A stretch of 64,000 nt of DNA from Rhineura floridana (GCF_030035675.1 NC_084482.1:73197120-73261119); one strand, 5' to 3'; positions 27,001 through 34,930 are shown, counted from the stretch's first letter. Translations and numbers: made by a program. The notes: generated by a model from the sequence alone, not told the origin.

Positions 27001-30000
27001 TTACAAAACTATTGCCTTAATATCCCATACAAGTAAAGTAATGCTCAAGATTCTACAACAAAGGCTCTTACCATATATGGAGCGAGAAATGCCAGACGTC
27101 CAAGCTGGATTTAGAAAGGGAAGAGGCACCAGAGATCATATCGGAAACATATGTTGGATAATGGAATGGACCAAGGCATTTCAGAAGAAAATCACCCTGT
27201 GCTTTATAGACTACAGCAAAGCCTTTGACTGTGTAGATCATGAAAAACTATGGAATGCTTTAAAAGAAATGAGGGTGACACAGCATCTGATTGGCCTGAT
27301 GCGCAACCTATACTCTGCACAAGAGGCTACTGTAAGGACAGAATATGGAGAAACCGATTGGTTCCCCATTGGAAAGGGTGAGAGACAGGGGTGTATTTTA
27401 TCACCCTATTTATTTAATTTATATGCAGAACATATCATACGGAAAGCAGGATTGGACCAAGATGAAGGAGGTGTGAAAATTGGAGGGAGAAACATCAATA
27501 ATTTAAGATATGCAGACAATACCATACTTCTAGCAGAAACCAGTAATGATTTGAAATGAATGCTGATGAAAGTTAAAGAGGAAAGCACAAAAGCAGGACT
27601 ACAGCTGAACGTCAAGAAGACTAAAGTAATGACAACAGAAGATTTATGTAACTTTAAAGTTGACAATGAGGACATTAAACTTGTCAAGGATTATCAATAC
27701 CTCGGCACAGTCATTAACCAAAATGGAGACAATACTCAAGAAATCAGAAGAAGGCTAGGTCTGTGGAGGGCAGCTGTGAGATAACTAGAAAAGGTCCTCA
27801 AATGCAAAGATGTATCACTGAACACCAAAGTCAGGATCATTCAGGCCATGGTATTCCCAAACTCTATGTATGCATGTGAAAGTTGGACAGTGAAAAAGGC
27901 AGATAAGAGAAAAATCAACTCATTTGAAATGCGGTGCTGGAGGAGAGCTTTGCGCATACCATGGACTGCGAAAAAGACAAATAATTGGGTGTTAGAACAA
28001 ATTAAACCAGAACTGTCACTAGAAGCTAAAATGATGAAACTGAGGTTATCCTACTTTGGACACATCATGAGAAGAAATGATTCACTAGAAAAGACAATAA
28101 TGCTGGGGAAAACAGCAGGGAGTAGAAAAAGAGGAAGGCCAAACAAGAGATGGATTGATTCCATAAAGGAAGCCACAGACCTGAACTTACAAGATCTGAA
28201 CAGGGTGGTTCGTGAGAGATGCTCTTGGAGGTCGCTGATTCATAGGGTCGCCATAAGTCGTAATCGACTAGAGGGCACATAACAACAACAACAACTCCCA
28301 GTATATCAGTATACCAGTACACCAATAAACTCGTGAAGGGAAAAAGTAATAAAAAGATGGGGGACAGTGACAAGGGATGACATCTTTCCGCTTGCATTAA
28401 GGGGTACTGAAGGGGAAGGGAGCAAACACACTGATACACACTAGCTACAAAGGACACCATTTGAACAGATGGCTACAATTTACCAACAGTTTGAACTATC
28501 TGCATAGCATACAGGTATGGATACTTGCAAAGCGAGTCTACAAAAGTGCCTTTAGAAAATTCTAAACCTCAGCACTTCAAATGCTTAAGTATGTACACAC
28601 CCTATGCATGGCCTGTGTTACATGCGCAAGTGAGTGTGGCCTTGAAGGGTTAGACAATCCTCAATGCTTAATGTTGTACATAGATGGATGTAAAAGAGCT
28701 ACTGAGATACCTCATTCTTCAGGGTGGTTCTTACCTTACAAATAAATGCAACAACAAGAGATGGGTCCCTCTGACCAATACGCCAGCTTCCATCTTAAAA
28801 ACAACAGAAACCCTGCATTTTAGATTCAAGTCGTTTATAATTTTAAAGTTGTGCAAACATCAATTCTCTGCCAAAATAAACAAGTCAACATGCCAAACAA
28901 TCACCATGGAGATGGATCCCATGTACTGAGTTGCAATCACCTCCGAATACTACAAGCGCAGCTACCTTGTTCACCTCTGAGGAATCAAAGGCCCAGGTGC
29001 TGCCCCTGGCTCTTCCCTCTCTGCTGGAGGGGAAAGAAGCCGCCCCAATGTTATTGTAGTCCATTCTTCTCAAATCTGGTGCTCTCCAGATATTTTGGAC
29101 TACAACTGCCATCAGTCCAACCAGCACGGCCAGTGATTAGGAATGATAGGAGTTTTAGCCCTAAACATCTGGAAGATACCAGGCTGGAAAAGGCTATTGT
29201 AGTGTATTCTTTTGTGTAGGCCACCCAGGGTACCTTTCTGACTCCACCTTAATCTAATTTAATGTTAGGTACGCCAGAAATTCTTTATTATTTTGCTCAT
29301 AACTGAAGCCGGGCAAAAGAGAAAGTTTTTAAACTCAGTGCTGCATTACCTCCTAACTTCCAGGCAACTCTCCTTCAATACATTTATAACCAACTGGTAG
29401 GTCCCAACACATTTTTGGAATCAATGAGAAGCAAGTCTTTCTCACCATTTTTATCAGGGGATTCTTTACTTCTGCCACCCTGTGGGAACTGTTGCTCCAT
29501 AGATGGAGATCCCTGTCCTGAGATATGCTTTTGGTCAGCCTTGCCAGCTGGTGATTCAGAACTCAGATGTAGCCTTTGCTCACCTGCTGGCTTTTTACCT
29601 ATTTCAGAAAAAAATAGGGGTGGATAGGGGTAAGATTAGCACACATACACTCATACACCCCTCTACCCTCGGGACACTACTCAAACTGGAAATAAGGAAG
29701 ACTTTAACTGTTTTTATGTCCTTTTGTGAACATCTTTACATGGAAACATGGTATTTAACCTGTTAGCTGCTGCAAAGTGTTATCAAATCTCTTTACTGGT
29801 ATCTAGCAATTATCCTACTGTTGGTCCTAAAATATCTGCATTCTCAATTACTCACCACAGCTGCGAATTTTAATGTGGATATTAGAGTAAAATGACATGA
29901 GTGTAGTACGGAACCTACATATAGATGGTATAGGTAAAGGACAATGGTAAAGTACATTTTCAGTGGGTTAGTCTTTACTATTTGGAGTAAATAATCTCCG

Positions 30001-33000
30001 TTCAGACATAATATTCTGTGTGGTCTGGGCAAGTCTGTTTTAGCTAGCCTAACCTTCTAAGGAAGTTTGTGAAAAAATGAGAAGTCATACAGCACTCAGT
30101 AAGCTGCAGAAGCTGGAAGGAAAAGTTGTGGAATCAATCAAAAAGAGCATCAGAAAAATCCCACATAACCAAATCAAGTGCCAAGACCATTCTTAGCTCA
30201 TGTTCAGCTTCAGCAGCTCTGGTACAATCCAGAATTTCACCTTCAGTGTCAGAAGTCATAGATCCACCAGAGTGCTTATATCACAAAGGTAGAATCCACT
30301 GAGCATCACCCATCCTTCCTGACTGTTAAAATGATGGTACCTTTACTCACCTACCAGGGGAACTTGATAGACAGTCATTGTCTCATCCTGATATTCTGGA
30401 TCAGAATAGGGCCGCACAGCTAGTTAACAAAACAGATCAAATACTCTTAATTAAGGTGACCCTCTTAGTGCATATCTTTCTTTTTTTTAAAAAGGGAATA
30501 TCCTAAACAAGTTTATAGCACGTTTGGATAAAACAAGCCCAAATCAAAACCCACAGAACACAAATCAAATCCTCATACAGCAATACTTAAAACTGGGGGC
30601 GAGATGTGTCTGAAGGAAGTGGTACAGTCAGCAACCATGAAGTAAGCTGCTACAGAAGAATTCAGCATCAACACATAAAAGACAATAGCAACGATATGGA
30701 GCAGACCTCTAGTCTAGTTAGACAAATCTGCCATCCAATCAATAGGAATGCAGCAACAGACCACAGTGATTATGATTATGTGATTTTAAGCACATACTGA
30801 CCTGCAGTACCTACCTAAGTCTATTCCTTTTAATGGACCAGAAAATACTTTGATTGCCTCCAAGTAGTTTTGCTAGAATATGTACAGGAAAGAAAGGGAA
30901 TGTGTCAAAAACACAGCATCGCACAAGTTTTTCCTCTAGCAAGGTAGTAGCATGAATTACTCTACTGGTCAGCTAACAGAGTATAATTCATAGTAAGTTA
31001 CATTTGTACAGTGCTTTCAAGTGTTCAAAGCACTTAATCTGCATTATCAAATTGCAATGTTTACAACAGCCCTATTAGGATAGTCCATATTGTAGATGGG
31101 GGAACTAGAGCTAAGAGGAAGAGCGGCTTTCCTAAGGTCACCTAGCAGGTTCTTGGCACAGGAATGATTCATACCAGGGACTTCCTGATTCACAGCTCAG
31201 TCTCTTAGCTACTATGCTGTACTGGATCATATTTTCTACAAACCCATATTCACCTCACAGGGTACACACAGTCTTTAGCAGTTCAAAGAATGTAAGGGGA
31301 GAGAGGCAGATGGCAACAATTTAGACTGGTATTATCTTAGTTCAAGTTGCAGAACTTAGGAAGCCATATTTCCTAAATAAGGAACAGGCCTTAAGCCCTC
31401 AAAGTCTACCTTTCTCTATCAGTAGATACAGTGCCACAGAGGCTTAGGCTGCAATGTTATACACACTTTTTTGGGAGTAAGTCACACTGATCATAGTGGG
31501 ACCTACATCTGAGTAAACATATATAGAATTAGACATCTCCAGAGCTCTTCAACCCTTGCTGTTCTCTGCTGCAGAACACAAAAATATTCAGTATACCAAA
31601 AGGGCATAAACTGGATTAGACTCTACAGATTTGGACATCTCACAGGTATGATGTCAACCATGCATATCTAATCCTACCACCATCACCAAGACAACCAGGG
31701 AACCAGAGGGGCAGCACTTGTTAGATCTGTTAATCACTTAATGCCATATTATTTGTAGATAAAGAATAACCAAATAATAGCACTAGCGCAATGGGACTCC
31801 TCCACACCTGGAGCAGATTTGGGGACAGTGCAAGGTGCACACAGAGGGAGGAGAGGGGAGAAAGTCCCACTGCACTAATCCTTGTGCTAGGGCTATTACT
31901 TAGTTGAATACCGTCCTAAGTGTCCCATGGGTGAGCACTGTAGAAAAAAATACACTCACCAGCTGTGGTGGCCCAGATAGCACACACTTTGGAACCCCTG
32001 TTTCTTTTAAGGTAAGAATCATTCCTGGAAGAGAGAACAAGAAATTGCTTTCATTCTGAAACTACAGAAGGTTTTAAAAATTTTAAACCCAAATAAAGCC
32101 TACTACAACTATGGCACAAAGAAGAAAAAACCACAGTTACAAAAATTATCATTTACTGATTTATTCAATTTAATTATACAACTCTTGGCACTTTGTATTC
32201 TTCATTGGGTACAAGGTAAAAACGCAGTAATACAAAAGAAGAACTAGTTCAATATATTGAATACAGCATTGGAACTTGGATGGGGGGGAGACTTAGGTTT
32301 AAATCTCCACCTAGTCTTGAAACTCAGTGGGTGATATTGACTGTGATTTTCGGTCAGCTTAGTCAACCTCATGGGGCTGTTGTGCTGGAAAAAATGGGGG
32401 AAACATGGCCAGGGCAGAGTGTAAATCTAAAAAAGTAATCATATTAAGTACTGCATTACATCTCAAAATTACTTGAAAAGCTTGAACAGTACTGATTCTG
32501 CTGTACAAGAAACAAAGGGATTGTTGAATGTCCTATACAGAACCTTCATCACAACTGGAGCTTCAGATAAAGAGCAATTCTATGCCTAATGACCCCAAAA
32601 CTCCTCAGAGAGAGCACGCTGGGGAAAAGTTTCTTTTCATTTCTTCAGGCAGAAACAGATGTTGTTCCTGATGCAATGCAAACAAATTAGCCTCTAAGCT
32701 ACTCAAAATGACATTTCTACCCAATTATCATGGACAACAAGGAGCTTGTTGCACTTTCTTGTGAGTTTTGTTTTTGTTTTTTAAATGGCCCTTCATTTGA
32801 AGAGCTGGTTAAGTGGCAAAACAGTTGCTGCATGGCTGGCAATCCTTCAGTTATAAGTGAAGCTGTGCCAAATTTTCACTGAAGTTTCTGAGGGGAGAAG
32901 TGTGTTTTCAAGAGATGGAAAAAGGACCCTGAAAAAAAAATCCTGCTTTCCACTTTTAGTACTGTCTTTCATCTTGTTTTCAGTCTTGCTCCTCTAATCT

Positions 33001-34683
33001 ATTACAGTGGTACCATGTTTATAAAAAATTGCTACATGATCGCAGCCAATCCAGAATCACATCACAAACATGATGATGTCATGGAGCCAACCAAACCAAA
33101 AACAGTTTCAGCCTCAGAAACTGATAATGTACGGTAGTCGGCATATATACATAAAATCCAAATAAATACATATACAAAAAAAGGAAAAAAACTTATAACA
33201 CTAAGTAAATTTTAAAAAATTAAAAGGGATTCCACCCCTATATTCTACAACAGTTATATAACAGCCACTAGTAGGCAACAGTATCCTTGTCAGACAAGAG
33301 CTTTTAAGAATTGCTTACAATCTAACCCTCTTTAAAATCAGCATTATTGTTGTGTTAGAGAACTCAAAATAGCCCAGTTAGAACACAGAATGTATTAGTT
33401 AGTTGAACTCACCAGACAAACCACCAACATTTGCCCAGTTCATTCTGGTGATGAATATATTGTCTAAGCGAGCTACTTTTAACCTGTGGTGAGAACAAGA
33501 TTTCTGAAGTTAGAAAAATTTGCCTACTTGGCTTTTGCCCACCTATGCACCCAAGCTCAACCCTAATGCCCAATTATGCTTACTTGTGCTCTTGCATAAG
33601 GCGCTGCATTCCTTCTCCACAATTAAAAAGATACCTGCAACAAAATATTTTAGTTTGAGCAATTTCCAGACGTATAGCTGTTATATTACTTAAGACTTTC
33701 ACTCAGTCACTCATGAGAAAAAGAGACTAGCAACAGCGTTAAGATGTTTGCAAGTGCCACCAGAAGCACAGGAGTTTTAAAAACAACTAGAGTGTCCAAG
33801 GTTGGCCTACCATATTTCTCTGTCTGATGCAGGACAAGATGCCCTCCCTATTCCACAAACAGAAACCAAATAATTGGCAGTTGAATCTTACCTTCAACTA
33901 TGGTGATGAGATAACATCTTCCATTGCACCTGAGGCAGTGGGTCAGATTAGGGTGCCCAAGGCAGGCTGTGGGATAATAGAGGGTAATGGGGGGATGTTT
34001 CAGAAAGAACAGCCAGGGAATACCCCCAACATCTACCCGGATTGCCTCACTGTCACTAACGATAAGGCCCAGCCCTGAAACTGTCTGAATCCAGAATAGA
34101 TTTCTAGAGCTCACTGCACTTCTTGTCCATTAGAGCTCAGTGAGCTGGTTTGTGCATACAGTACCTCAGTCACTGGTTATATACGGCAGACTGGAGAGCT
34201 GGGAAAAAACATTAAGGAGCCTGGGTATGTTCAGACTGCCTGCTCCACCACTGCGAAACTGAGTCTGTGGAATGCCTGAATGCCAGCCATAATACTGGGA
34301 ACGATGGAGAGTTCCTGCCAGATACGTTAGCTGGTGGGACATCTGCCTTAACAAAACCGAAATCAGTAAGAACGGGGGTGCTCTTAAGAACGACGCCGCG
34401 CAGAGAAGAAAACACCATTATCTACGAGAGAGTCAAGGCCTCCGAATACCACTGACCGGTTATACTCAGAGAAAACGTAGACGGCGGCTCCCGCATCTCG
34501 CGTCCCCGCCGCGGCCACTTGCACGAAAACGGTCCTGGGTCCTTCGGCCTGCAAGGTCCCCGTGGCTCCCAGGCGCTTCTCCCGCGAGCGCAGGTGCCGC
34601 AACGGGTCCTTCGGCGGACGCTGACGGCGAGACACTCCTTCAGACATGGCCCTGGCTGTCACCCACACCAATCGCCTCCACAT
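563..34683 (-). CDS. ELAC2: ELAC2, long-form tRNase Z (complete 24-exon gene)
   Basis: ELAC2 is the zinc endonuclease that cuts the 3' trailer from precursor tRNAs in nucleus and mitochondria. I traced 24 exons by hand; each has a usable AG/GT pair, compatible phases and clear similarity to human ELAC2, which also has 24 coding exons. Exons, 5' to 3': 34683-34457, 33634-33584, 33483-33413, 32024-31960, 30872-30815, 30419-30351, 29598-29446, 28793-28735, 23297-23239, 23142-23070, 22532-22420, 20279-20181, 15094-14956, 14869-14784, 13797-13679, 11677-11581, 8904-8766, 8070-8032, 7878-7769, 5704-5605, 5526-5406, 5264-5186, 1631-1487, 805-563. They sum to 2,514 nt (837 residues and a stop). The C-terminal half keeps the catalytic set: GTGSAVP 493-499, PxKxRN 499-504, HIHADHH 552-558, H650, D672, HEAT 691-694 and H730. 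No break is visible, so the gene looks functional. Introns are repeat-rich. Confidence 0.95.
891..1000. repeat. Inverted-repeat MITE (ACTACAACTCC family)
   Basis: The ends are inverted copies, starting tgtagccctccagatgtt and ending with its complement. The inside holds ctacaactcc and its complement. Diverged copy of a hAT-like MITE seen repeatedly in this window, in ELAC2 intron 23. Confidence 0.6.
1487..1631 (-). CDS. ELAC2: ELAC2 exon 23, last metal ligand
   Basis: Residues 709-757, including [20 protein letters not shown]730 is the final zinc ligand. Strongly conserved. Confidence 0.95.
2040..4920 (-). mobile_element. L2-clade LINE, 5'-truncated
   Basis: Minus-strand LINE in ELAC2 intron 22. 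Open-frame pieces show an endonuclease end ([10 protein letters not shown], then [11 protein letters not shown], about 4.9-4.2 kb), reverse transcriptase ([10 protein letters not shown] and [10 protein letters not shown], about 3.3-3.15 kb), and the L2-typical C-terminal stretch ([11 protein letters not shown], about 2.8 kb; [13 protein letters not shown], about 2.4 kb). An AT-rich tail fills 2040-2320. Several frame changes and stops make it dead. The 5' UTR and front of the endonuclease are missing. The LDYCNALY and APRLWNSLP motifs favour L2 over CR1. Confidence 0.85.
5186..5264 (-). CDS. ELAC2: ELAC2 exon 22, HEAT motif
   Basis: Residues 683-708, including [19 protein letters not shown], identical or nearly so to human. 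Carries the HEAT motif at 691-694. Confidence 0.94.
5406..5526 (-). CDS. ELAC2: ELAC2 exon 21, H650 and D672
   Basis: Residues 643-682, including [19 protein letters not shown] then [11 protein letters not shown]650 and D672 are the zinc ligands equivalent to human H644 and D666. Confidence 0.94.
5605..5704 (-). CDS. ELAC2: ELAC2 exon 20
   Basis: Residues 609-642, starting [11 protein letters not shown] (human SMIPAKCLQEG). The remainder is the variable helix region before H650. Confidence 0.88.
6172..6388 (+). repeat. tRNA-derived SINE (squamate type)
   Basis: The head resembles a tRNA: gtggcagtgtgctgttgtgg, then a B-box-like attcaaatctcc. The body has the familiar ccaccttgggcca segment and a 3' end ggatagaaatgtaataaata. 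Orientation plus, inside ELAC2 intron 19. Confidence 0.7.
6664..6960. repeat. hAT-like non-autonomous repeat fragment
   Basis: Opens with gcaggagtggggaacctttt, the same kind of start as at 53635 and 58985, and contains the internal inverted piece cctgtca/tgacagg. Ends not fixed. Confidence 0.4.
7010..7620 (+). mobile_element. L2-clade LINE fragment
   Basis: Decayed reverse-transcriptase C-terminal region: [19 protein letters not shown], then [17 protein letters not shown], with stops between. Same family as the copies at 2.0-4.9 and 15.4-19.8 kb. ELAC2 exon 19 lies about 150 bases further on. Confidence 0.75.
7769..7878 (-). CDS. ELAC2: ELAC2 exon 19
   Basis: Residues 573-608, including [19 protein letters not shown] (human PLLVVAPNQLKAWLQQYHN). 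Confidence 0.93.
8032..8070 (-). CDS. ELAC2: ELAC2 exon 18 (39 nt)
   Basis: Residues 560-572, [13 protein letters not shown] (human GLPSILLQRERAL). Acceptor ctag, donor gtaagt. Confidence 0.93.
8766..8904 (-). CDS. ELAC2: ELAC2 exon 17, metal-binding histidine motif
   Basis: Residues 513-559, including [19 protein letters not shown] and, at the end, [10 protein letters not shown]552, H554, D556 and H557 form the HxHxDH zinc-binding signature (human HLHADH). Confidence 0.95.
9040..9340 (+). repeat. L2-like LINE 3' end
   Basis: Resembles the far C-terminus and 3' UTR of the L2 copies (a decayed gagaaagg..ctccattccctgg block, then a T-rich tail with tttatttttagctt). Old and diverged. Confidence 0.45.
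9626..10030 (+). repeat. Solo-LTR-like repeat, copy A
   Basis: Begins TGTGTTACC and shares long stretches with the reverse complement of 11220-11420, such as ctttatctagtggatgcaca and tctttatttctatact. A short block at its end is tandemly duplicated (gaaaaagtttggtcttagct twice). Middle part unmatched, so probably interrupted. Old fossil LTR, family not recognised. Confidence 0.5.
10030..10165 (-). repeat. L2 LINE scrap
   Basis: Matches the minus-strand L2 segment near 3.48-3.6 kb: accctctcaatcaccttccc, then the gggta..agttgt block. Too short to place further. Confidence 0.6.
10170..10410 (+). pseudogene. Exon-like GC-rich scrap of unknown origin
   Basis: A high-GC3 plus-strand open frame sits between two LINE scraps inside AT-rich intron 16. 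It reads as proline/alanine-rich linker ([20 protein letters not shown]), then [20 protein letters not shown] and QLLEAALR, after which similarity to anything protein-like stops. Codon use is quite unlike the flanks, suggesting a captured or retroposed host coding piece. I do not recognise the source. A CCR4-NOT subunit 3-like protein is a weak guess. Confidence 0.35.
10680..10790 (+). repeat. LINE/SINE 3' end with (ATC)n tail
   Basis: gtaagctgccttgagggcct then aaaggcgggatagaa, the usual 3' end of reptile L2-type retroposons, followed by about ten ATC units. Confidence 0.6.
10878..11420 (-). repeat. Solo-LTR-like repeat, copy B (inverted to copy A)
   Basis: Bounded by TG..CA ends (minus strand TGTGGGTTACTGG to ATATCCCAACA), about 543 bp. 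The plus strand carries AATAAA near 11345. The 11220-11420 part is an inverted match of the repeat at 9626. No exact flanking duplication seen. Fossil. Confidence 0.5.
11581..11677 (-). CDS. ELAC2: ELAC2 exon 16, first catalytic motif
   Basis: Residues 481-512, [19 protein letters not shown] and on. It carries GTGSAVP and the PxKxRN loop that contacts the tRNA CCA end. Phases on both sides fit exons 15 and 17 exactly. Confidence 0.93.
11740..12283 (-). mobile_element. BovB (RTE) LINE, 5'-truncated
   Basis: A 544-bp 3' fragment in ELAC2 intron 15, flanked by the direct repeat ttctcactt (11731-11739 and 12284-12292). One open frame covers the BovB C-terminus: [54 protein letters not shown]. 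The tail ends with BovB-typical CACATAACAACAA. Confidence 0.9.
13170..13255 (-). repeat. Retroposon 3' end scrap
   Basis: Reverse complement reads as a LINE/SINE terminus (TTTTGTAAGCCATCCTGAGA and an A/T tail). Confidence 0.35.
13679..13797 (-). CDS. ELAC2: ELAC2 exon 15
   Basis: Residues 441-480, including [16 protein letters not shown] (human NPEEFIVEALQLPNFQ). The end of the exon is a variable linker into the catalytic half. Confidence 0.88.
14261..14370. repeat. MITE with near-perfect inverted ends
   Basis: Ends ccaatatggtaccctccaga and its complement tctggagggcaccacattgg, and the arms extend through atgttgtagac. Same family as 891-1000. In ELAC2 intron 14. Confidence 0.7.
14784..14869 (-). 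CDS. ELAC2: ELAC2 exon 14
   Basis: Residues 413-440, including [17 protein letters not shown] (human [17 protein letters not shown]). Confidence 0.93.
14956..15094 (-). CDS. ELAC2: ELAC2 exon 13
   Basis: Residues 366-412, including [19 protein letters not shown], nearly identical to human. It lies beyond the 5.1-kb intron 12, which holds the L2/BovB nest. Confidence 0.93.
15440..19765 (+). mobile_element. L2-clade LINE, near full length, with nested BovB
   Basis: Plus-strand element filling ELAC2 intron 12. A GC-rich 5' region (15440-16030) is followed by endonuclease pieces (LGDFNVHAE-like near 16.7 kb; [13 protein letters not shown] near 16.9 kb), reverse transcriptase ([18 protein letters not shown] near 18.0 kb; [13 protein letters not shown] and [10 protein letters not shown] near 18.25 kb) and [19 protein letters not shown] near 18.67 kb. 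Several stops and frame changes are present, and the YADD box reads YADN, so it is dead. A 373-bp BovB piece interrupts its 3' part. It ends ggcaggatataaat and (CAAA)n. Confidence 0.85.
19063..19435 (+). mobile_element. BovB fragment nested in L2
   Basis: 5'-truncated BovB 3' end ([20 protein letters not shown], ending acataacaataacaa). It is flanked by the 7-bp direct repeat accatct (19056-19062 and 19436-19442), and L2 sequence continues on both sides, so the BovB landed after the L2. Confidence 0.9.
20181..20279 (-). CDS. ELAC2: ELAC2 exon 12
   Basis: Residues 333-365, including [19 protein letters not shown], like human APVALVVHMAPASVLVDSR. Confidence 0.93.
20455..20580 (-). repeat. CR1 3' UTR fragment
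   Basis: cctgctggatcaggccaaag then ctaatccagcatcatgttc, a diverged version of the CR1-type end at 62868. Confidence 0.6.
20980..21140 (-). repeat. Retroposon 3' end with (AAT)n tail
   Basis: (AAT)n at 20980-21012, then cttatctggccaaaggccac and tctaggcgacgtacaa, read on the minus strand as a 3' terminus. Same family at 39207 and 57912. Confidence 0.6.
22161..22298. repeat. MITE, ACTACAACTCC-related
   Basis: Starts aggaatgggaaatccatggc and ends with the complement gttccccatgcc. Inside are catgatgggagttggagtcc and catctggaaggcc. Confidence 0.55.
22420..22532 (-). CDS. ELAC2: ELAC2 exon 11
   Basis: Residues 296-332, beginning [20 protein letters not shown], matching human [20 protein letters not shown]. 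Confidence 0.93.
23070..23142 (-). CDS. ELAC2: ELAC2 exon 10
   Basis: Residues 271-295, including [19 protein letters not shown], close to human. Confidence 0.93.
23239..23297 (-). CDS. ELAC2: ELAC2 exon 9
   Basis: Residues 252-270, [19 protein letters not shown], close to human. It follows the 5.4-kb intron 8, which carries BovB. Confidence 0.93.
23570..23660. repeat. Short squamate interspersed repeat
   Basis: ccactgaacgcagtaggact then cttctaagcaagcatgggta and ggattg, related to the repeats near 31450 and 50925. Confidence 0.35.
24600..25042 (+). pseudogene. Myb/SANT-like DNA-binding open frame, cut by BovB
   Basis: An intronless plus-strand frame starting at 24621 ([17 protein letters not shown]) contains a trihelix Myb/SANT-like domain of the type found in ZSCAN20/29 and MSANTD proteins. 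Visible pieces are W33 and W38 in [17 protein letters not shown], then [35 protein letters not shown] and [13 protein letters not shown]. The BovB at 25041 interrupts the frame at its distal end, and beyond the BovB only a few codons remain before a stop. It is antisense to ELAC2 in intron 8. It could be a retrocopy, an exon of a nested gene, or the accessory Myb gene of a Harbinger-type transposon. The reading frame is clean up to the insertion. Confidence 0.55.
25041..28294 (+). mobile_element. BovB (RTE) LINE, full length
   Basis: A 3,254-bp copy flanked by the direct repeat actcccagtat (25030-25040 and 28294-28304, one base shared with the tail). The 5' end reads ggatgcacaccttaacgtgg. The long ORF survives in pieces: endonuclease ([42 protein letters not shown], 25.38-26.5 kb), then a decayed stretch with several stops (about 26.5-27.04 kb), reverse transcriptase ([28 protein letters not shown], 27.04-27.56 kb) and C-terminal domain ([17 protein letters not shown], 27.85-28.28 kb). 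The catalytic box reads YADN instead of YADD. Complete in length but inactive. The 3' end is cacataacaacaacaacaa. Confidence 0.95.
28735..28793 (-). CDS. ELAC2: ELAC2 exon 8
   Basis: Residues 232-251, ending [12 protein letters not shown] (human [12 protein letters not shown]). The acceptor follows a good pyrimidine tract. Confidence 0.9.
29068..29194. repeat. MITE, ACTACAACTCC family
   Basis: ggtgctctccagatattttg then gactacaactgccatcagtc, with the mirrored second half ending catctggaagatacc. Diverged. Confidence 0.6.
29446..29598 (-). CDS. ELAC2: ELAC2 exon 7 (variable linker)
   Basis: Residues 181-231. A polar, poorly conserved segment rich in S, Q, K and G. It corresponds to the flexible insert of human ELAC2 between its two halves. 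Supported by phase and splice sites more than by similarity. Confidence 0.82.
30351..30419 (-). CDS. ELAC2: ELAC2 exon 6
   Basis: Residues 158-180, [20 protein letters not shown] and on. The donor at 30351 (gtgagt) is preferred over a weaker gtaggt four bases earlier because only it keeps frame into exon 7. Confidence 0.88.
30815..30872 (-). CDS. ELAC2: ELAC2 exon 5
   Basis: Residues 139-157, [19 protein letters not shown], against human [19 protein letters not shown]. Confidence 0.9.
31000..31235 (-). repeat. MIR-type CORE-SINE (ancient)
   Basis: The reverse complement follows the MIR layout: a tRNA-like head (ending at ctactatgctgtactggatc), a core with aaggtcacctagcaggttct and gatgggggaactagagc, and a 3' part with agcactttgaacac-like sequence. 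Ancient amniote SINE, heavily diverged. Confidence 0.6.
31450..31530. repeat. Short squamate interspersed repeat
   Basis: gggagtaagtcacactgatc and atagtgggacctacatctga, then gtaaac: a mirrored gtaag/ctta pattern typical of a small reptile MITE. Confidence 0.4.
31960..32024 (-). CDS. ELAC2: ELAC2 exon 4
   Basis: Residues 117-138, including [20 protein letters not shown], nearly identical to human. Donor gtgagt. Confidence 0.93.
32262..32440 (+). repeat. tRNA-derived SINE, diverged copy
   Basis: Same family as 6172: attggaacttggatgg, ggtttaaatctccacctagt, gaaactcagtgggtga, ctcatggggctgttgtgctg, with an A-rich end. Confidence 0.6.
33413..33483 (-). CDS. ELAC2: ELAC2 exon 3
   Basis: Residues 93-116, including [19 protein letters not shown], close to human [19 protein letters not shown]. 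Donor gtgagt. Confidence 0.93.
33584..33634 (-). CDS. ELAC2: ELAC2 exon 2
   Basis: Residues 76-92, [16 protein letters not shown], matching the human YLFNCGEG segment of the N-terminal beta-lactamase-like half. Acceptor ttgcag, donor gtaagc. Confidence 0.93.
34457..34683 (-). CDS. ELAC2: ELAC2 exon 1 with two in-frame start codons
   Basis: Encodes residues 1-75. The first ATG (34683) opens a short basic leader, [12 protein letters not shown], like the human mitochondrial targeting leader. The second ATG (34647, M13, MSEGVSRRQ) matches the human internal start at M16, used for the nuclear form. The exon continues with [15 protein letters not shown] and ends AACCG|gtcagt. The upstream ATG was chosen because the leader is conserved in kind. 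Confidence 0.93.
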
Positions 34684-34930
34684 TCAGTCACCGCACTCTG
34701 CTGCTGTCAGGGGGACGCGCGTGGGGACCCACACTACAGCAACTGACTACACGCTACTCACCCTTTTCGCCCATTTGGCCGCTCACAGACCAATCCCGCC
34801 CTTACTTTACGAGTGTGGGCGTCATCCTAACTCCGAATATCCAATAGCCAGAAAAAGAAACTTGGCGCACGTGACACAACCTGGCCAGTAGATAACTGTA
34901 ACTCTTATTTCCTCTTTTCACGTGACAAAA
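34684..34930 (-). promoter_or_regulatory. ELAC2 promoter region (CCAAT, GC box, twin CACGTGAC)
   Basis: CpG-bearing sequence directly upstream of the ELAC2 start. It holds CCAAT boxes at 34790-34794 and 34841-34845, a CCCGCCC GC box at 34795-34801 touching the first, and two CACGTGAC E-boxes at 34868-34875 and 34919-34926. No TATA box was seen, as expected for a housekeeping gene. Binding is inferred from motif only. Confidence 0.55.

Noticed and set aside
30351-30355. Earlier donor for ELAC2 exon 6 (gtaggt at 30354)
   Set aside because: It puts exon 7 out of frame with an early stop, whereas the gtgagt donor four bases on keeps frame.
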